DNA of 64,000 bases from Endotrypanum monterogeii (Eukaryota > Euglenozoa > Kinetoplastea > Trypanosomatida > Trypanosomatidae). A program made the translations under genes and the position numbers. The notes beneath the pieces were generated by a model. The model was given only the letters and a program-made list of their open reading frames with translations, did no database searches and was not told the origin of the DNA. This document shows, piece by piece, positions 61,214 through 64,000 of the stretch (the stretch's first letter is position 1; every line of letters starts with the position of its first letter). The stretch covers positions 2,454-66,453 of the forward strand of contig CM007336.1 in NCBI GenBank assembly GCA_000333855.2, given 5' to 3'.

Positions 61214-61985
61214 CTAGACCTCCTCTCGCACCCTTACCCTTCCTGGCCGACGGATATTCTTCCTTTCTACTCGGCGTCAAAGGAGGGGAGGGGGGGGGGG
61301 AAGAGAGAGGGGGGGGGGAGAGACAGCGAAGAAATAATATTTGGAGCGAGGAGGTACAACACCTCGGAAAATGAGATAGCGTTATCATTCCTTCAACTAC
61401 TTGAGAGGATTAAAATTTGAAGGGAAGCATAGGGGGGGGGGAGGGGAGCAGTCCTCCCTCCCCCAATACACACACACAAAGACGGACTAGGTGCGCCGTT
61501 TCTAGTTCCCCGTCCCCTAATAAAAACACAGGAAGAGAGCCTTATCAAAGGAGAGGAGATCTCTGCCAGTGGGAGGGGGAGGGGAGGAGGGGGGGGAATT
61601 TCTGGTGAGGTTGCTCTTATAGTCTGTAAAAAGAAAATTAAAATTGGTATCGGGGCGAGTGGATTATATGGAGTTTTTCGGATCACCCAACACCTCGTCC
61701 TGACGAGCTTCATGGTGCAGTCGCGCCTCACCATGAAAAATACCCATCAAGTTCTTCAAGCACACAGCACTCACATCTGCAGGGGTGCTCAATGGGGAAA
61801 GAAAGGGTATTTCATCGGCAAGAAGAAAGGATACATCGGGCCCATAGTTCACCTCGACAGTTTCGCTCGGCAACTTGCCAGAGTGCACGGCTTCCTTTCC
61901 TTACACCCCTCCCCTTTCACAAACACACACACCGATGCCCCACTGCCCATCCCCCTCCCCCTCTCGAGGGTCCATACTGTGGTTA
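61214..61985. other. Intergenic spacer
   Basis: Contains G-rich and GA-rich tracts (61278-61320, 61430-61446, 61573-61598), which are CT-rich on the sense strand. A minus-strand open frame at 61664-61888 begins with GTG and has no splice-supported ATG, so it was not called. Confidence 0.45.
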
Positions 61986-63086
61986 TCACGACACTCGCCA
62001 CCCTGAGATTTCGGTAATTATGGAACCCGACGACATGCTCAGCGTAGCCGAACATTCGTTTGCCTGCGCAGCAGCCGCTACAGATGGCGATGCCGTGATA
62101 GATGCGGTTTTTTCCCCCCCCTCTGCGACCCCCCCCTTCCTGTCACCTTCGTCATCCTCGGCCTCAGAGCGATCAAGGTCATGCAGAAGTGCTCTGATTT
62201 CGTCCGGAGTGAAGGACGGCGGCGGGGGAGAAGTCGCAGGTGCGCTGGGGTCCGTTGCGGGAGTCGTAGCACTCGAGCTGCCGAACATACGCCCAGGGAC
62301 CGTGTTGGAGGGACCTCCCAAAGACGAGGCGCCCCGCTCCTGTTGCATAAGGTAGACCTGCCGCTCCTGTTCTAGCCAGTATTTGGTAAACAAAAACTGA
62401 AGCACCAAACCGCAAACCCATCGCAACTCGGAGACCGACGGCAGCACACCGTGGGCCACGCGCTGTCGCACCTCCACTGCCTCTTCAGGAAAGCCAATCT
62501 CGCTCGCGCGCTTGCGATACGTGTCGGCAGTCCCAACAGCAAAGGAGCCAGTCATTATATGAACCGCACGCAAAATGGCGGCACCGTAGCACATGCGAAG
62601 TGGCATATCCCCCAGAGCGCCTTCTTCGTCCTGTAGCATTGAATCCATGAGCACCTCGGTTGACTCCACGTACGCAGGCAGCTGGCGTTCTTTGCGTGTG
62701 CGCTGGCGCCATATATGGATAAGCCCCAGTGCACGTCGCTTCGCGGCTGCGGTGGCGGTCATGTCAAACAGAAGTCGCTTCACTTCCGTCCACTCGGACC
62801 AGTCCGCTCCGAAAACAGTGGAGAAGATACCCGGTGCCCCGATATGCACATCGTTGGTTTCTTCCGCAGTGGACATACTAGTGCCTGTTACAGTGGCAGT
62901 CAGATCCGCTGACGACTTCCCTCTGGTCTCCGTGAGGGCGGCTGCGCTTTCTTTGCGCTCCCTACACCTTTGGGGGGCATCAAGGTCACCAAGATCGTCA
63001 AGACCGCCACGAATGCGGTGCCCGCGGAATCGCCGCTCTGCCAACGCCTGACGGTAGCGCCCATCATCTACGTGAGAGCGACGCAT
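61986..63086 (-). CDS. LAS1: Las1-like pre-rRNA processing endoribonuclease
   Basis: 366 residues. Las1 cuts the ITS2 spacer of pre-rRNA using a HEPN nuclease site, together with the Grc3 kinase. Family blocks are visible: WSEWTEVKRLLFD, then RQRTRKERQLPAYVESTEVL (family: RGKLPHAVEST), CYGAAILRAVH, and the catalytic HEPN motif RxxxxH at R207-H212 in VRQRVAHGVLPS (family: LRHxxTHxxLPS). W.C...QFLFTKYWLEQ follows. All key residues are kept. The long Las1 C-terminal region of fungi and animals is replaced by a short low-complexity tail. The open frame starts at 63149; an AG acceptor at 63093-63092 after a CT-rich tract puts the first mRNA ATG at 63086. The tail lies across homopolymers (62106-62145), where 454-type errors could shift frame. 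Confidence 0.82.
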   Translation of the reverse strand: MRRSHVDDGRYRQALAERRFRGHRIRGGLDDLGDLDAPQRCRERKESAAALTETRGKSSADLTATVTGTSMSTAEETNDVHIGAPGIFSTVFGADWSEWTEVKRLLFDMTATAAAKRRALGLIHIWRQRTRKERQLPAYVESTEVLMDSMLQDEEGALGDMPLRMCYGAAILRAVHIMTGSFAVGTADTYRKRASEIGFPEEAVEVRQRVAHGVLPSVSELRWVCGLVLQFLFTKYWLEQERQVYLMQQERGASSLGGPSNTVPGRMFGSSSATTPATDPSAPATSPPPPSFTPDEIRALLHDLDRSEAEDDEGDRKGGVAEGGEKTASITASPSVAAAAQANECSATLSMSSGSIITEISGWRVS

Positions 63087-64000
63087 GGTTACTGGCGAAA
63101 GGAGGCGTAAGACGAGCGAGAGTGCCAGAGGGATGCGTCTAACCCCCACTACCCCACCTCACTCGGTCCTTCAACGAAGGTGGTGCAGTAAAAAATACAA
63201 ACAGTCTACGAGGGTTGATCGAAAAGGGATAAATAAAATGAGGTCGCCTTGGTGTGTGTGTGTGTGTTTCAAGAGTTAAACGATTAAGCTTACAATGAAG
63301 AGTAATAGGAGACTGCGCTATCAACAAAGGGTATGACAAACCGCTGGCGATAAGTACTACCCTGCTTCGGGAATATATATATATATTTATATATTTATAT
63401 ATTTATATAAATATATATTTATAAATATAAATATTTATCTTTTTTTTTCTTTTTTCAGCAAAAGGGTCTCTACTTTTGCTGCTCTGGGCGTTTCATTTCT
63501 CCAAAAATTACCTCGGTGACTTCTCGGAGCGTGGATTCACACGGGCACAAAAAGATGAGCAAAATGAGCCTCCGTCAGCACCACAGCCTCAGAGATGATC
63601 CGTTTTTTTTCTGTTCTCAACCATAAAAAAAGAAATAAAAAATTGAGGCCGAGGTAGTGTGCCGCGCCCACACAGTGTTAACCCCTCTTGACCTTCAACC
63701 CTTGACAATTGAAAAAACCTTTAGGGGAACCACTTTTCCCGCGAAGAACAACACAAAATCACAATTTAAAAGGTTTTCTTGGGCAGGGGCGATGGAACGA
63801 ATGCGTGAAGATCAGATCGAGGGGGAGGGAAACAGAAGAGAAAGACATAGAGGAACAGTAGAAAAAGAGGGCAGTAACGATACATGGGACAGCACCTCTG
63901 TCACTCGGCAAGGCAGTGTTTTCTGCTACCACACGCAAAAAGAAAAACAAATTCCATGTGTTCAGTATTTTTCCCACAAAAGACTCAGGTCAGTAATGGG
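63087..64000. other. Upstream region of Las1 with AT-rich block
   Basis: Holds the Las1 acceptor (CAG 63094-63092, minus strand), an AT-rich palindromic block at 63372-63438, and A/T homopolymers near 63443-63460 and 63602-63640. No gene seen up to the window edge. Confidence 0.5.
63092..63132 (-). promoter_or_regulatory. Trans-splice acceptor of Las1-like gene
   Basis: Minus strand pyrimidine-rich (CCCTCTGGCACTCTCGCTCG, then CTCCTTTCGCCAG), with CAG at 63094-63092 and TAACC before ATG 63086. Confidence 0.55.

Noticed and set aside
61664..61888. 74-residue minus-strand frame with protein-like composition
   Set aside because: Begins with GTG, and upstream sequence on the sense strand is purine-rich, so there is no acceptor; only M48 would be an ATG.

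Overview
The window is nuclear DNA of a kinetoplastid (trypanosomatid), most likely a Leishmania-like species. All 20 protein genes I accept lie on the minus strand, with no introns and no strand switch. That is the layout of one polycistronic directional gene cluster, transcribed from high to low coordinates. Intergenic DNA is rich in (TA)n, (CA)n and poly-G/poly-C microsatellites. Several starts sit just after a polypyrimidine tract and an AG, as expected for spliced-leader trans-splicing. I recall, unverified, that PRMT6 and eIF1A both lie on Leishmania chromosome 16, so synteny there is likely. The species cannot be fixed from the sequence; Roche-454-type artefacts would fit one of the species assembled from such reads.

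Layout, low to high coordinates (reverse of transcription). 1.7-11.0 kb: ASF1 histone chaperone, mitoribosomal uL15m, an adenylate kinase with a DPY30-like domain, PRMT6, a prolyl-4-hydroxylase-type oxygenase, and a divergent DEAD-box helicase of Spb4/DDX55 type. 12.2-20.2 kb: PEX6, a conserved-looking unknown, and a KLHDC4/Kel3-type Kelch protein. 21.9-35.5 kb: an 82-residue small protein, a W-repeat protein, a MORN/multi-membrane-span protein, a HAD plus APH-like fusion resembling the N-terminal half of ACAD10, and a probable mitochondrial unknown. 38.3-43.5 kb: eIF1A, a proline-rich unknown and mitoribosomal bL17m. 44-57.2 kb: one 4404-residue protein that looks like a BLTP1/Csf1/Tweek bridge-like lipid transfer protein. 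60.4-63.1 kb: an RG-containing unknown and a Las1-like pre-rRNA endonuclease.

The neighbours do not form one pathway, which is normal for trypanosomatids, where clustering does not reflect function. Themes that recur are mitochondrial translation, ribosome and translation biology, and chromatin or protein modification. I saw no convincing tRNA, rRNA, transposase, CRISPR array or coding plus-strand gene.

The assembly is imperfect. There are two N gaps (40559-40696 and 58049-58068). A 32-base duplication flanks the first gap, and several gap-edge blocks look like 454 flow-order noise (TACG cycle) rather than genomic sequence. In many genes the longest open frame begins upstream of the predicted splice acceptor or at a non-ATG codon. 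I moved those starts inward and say so in each entry.
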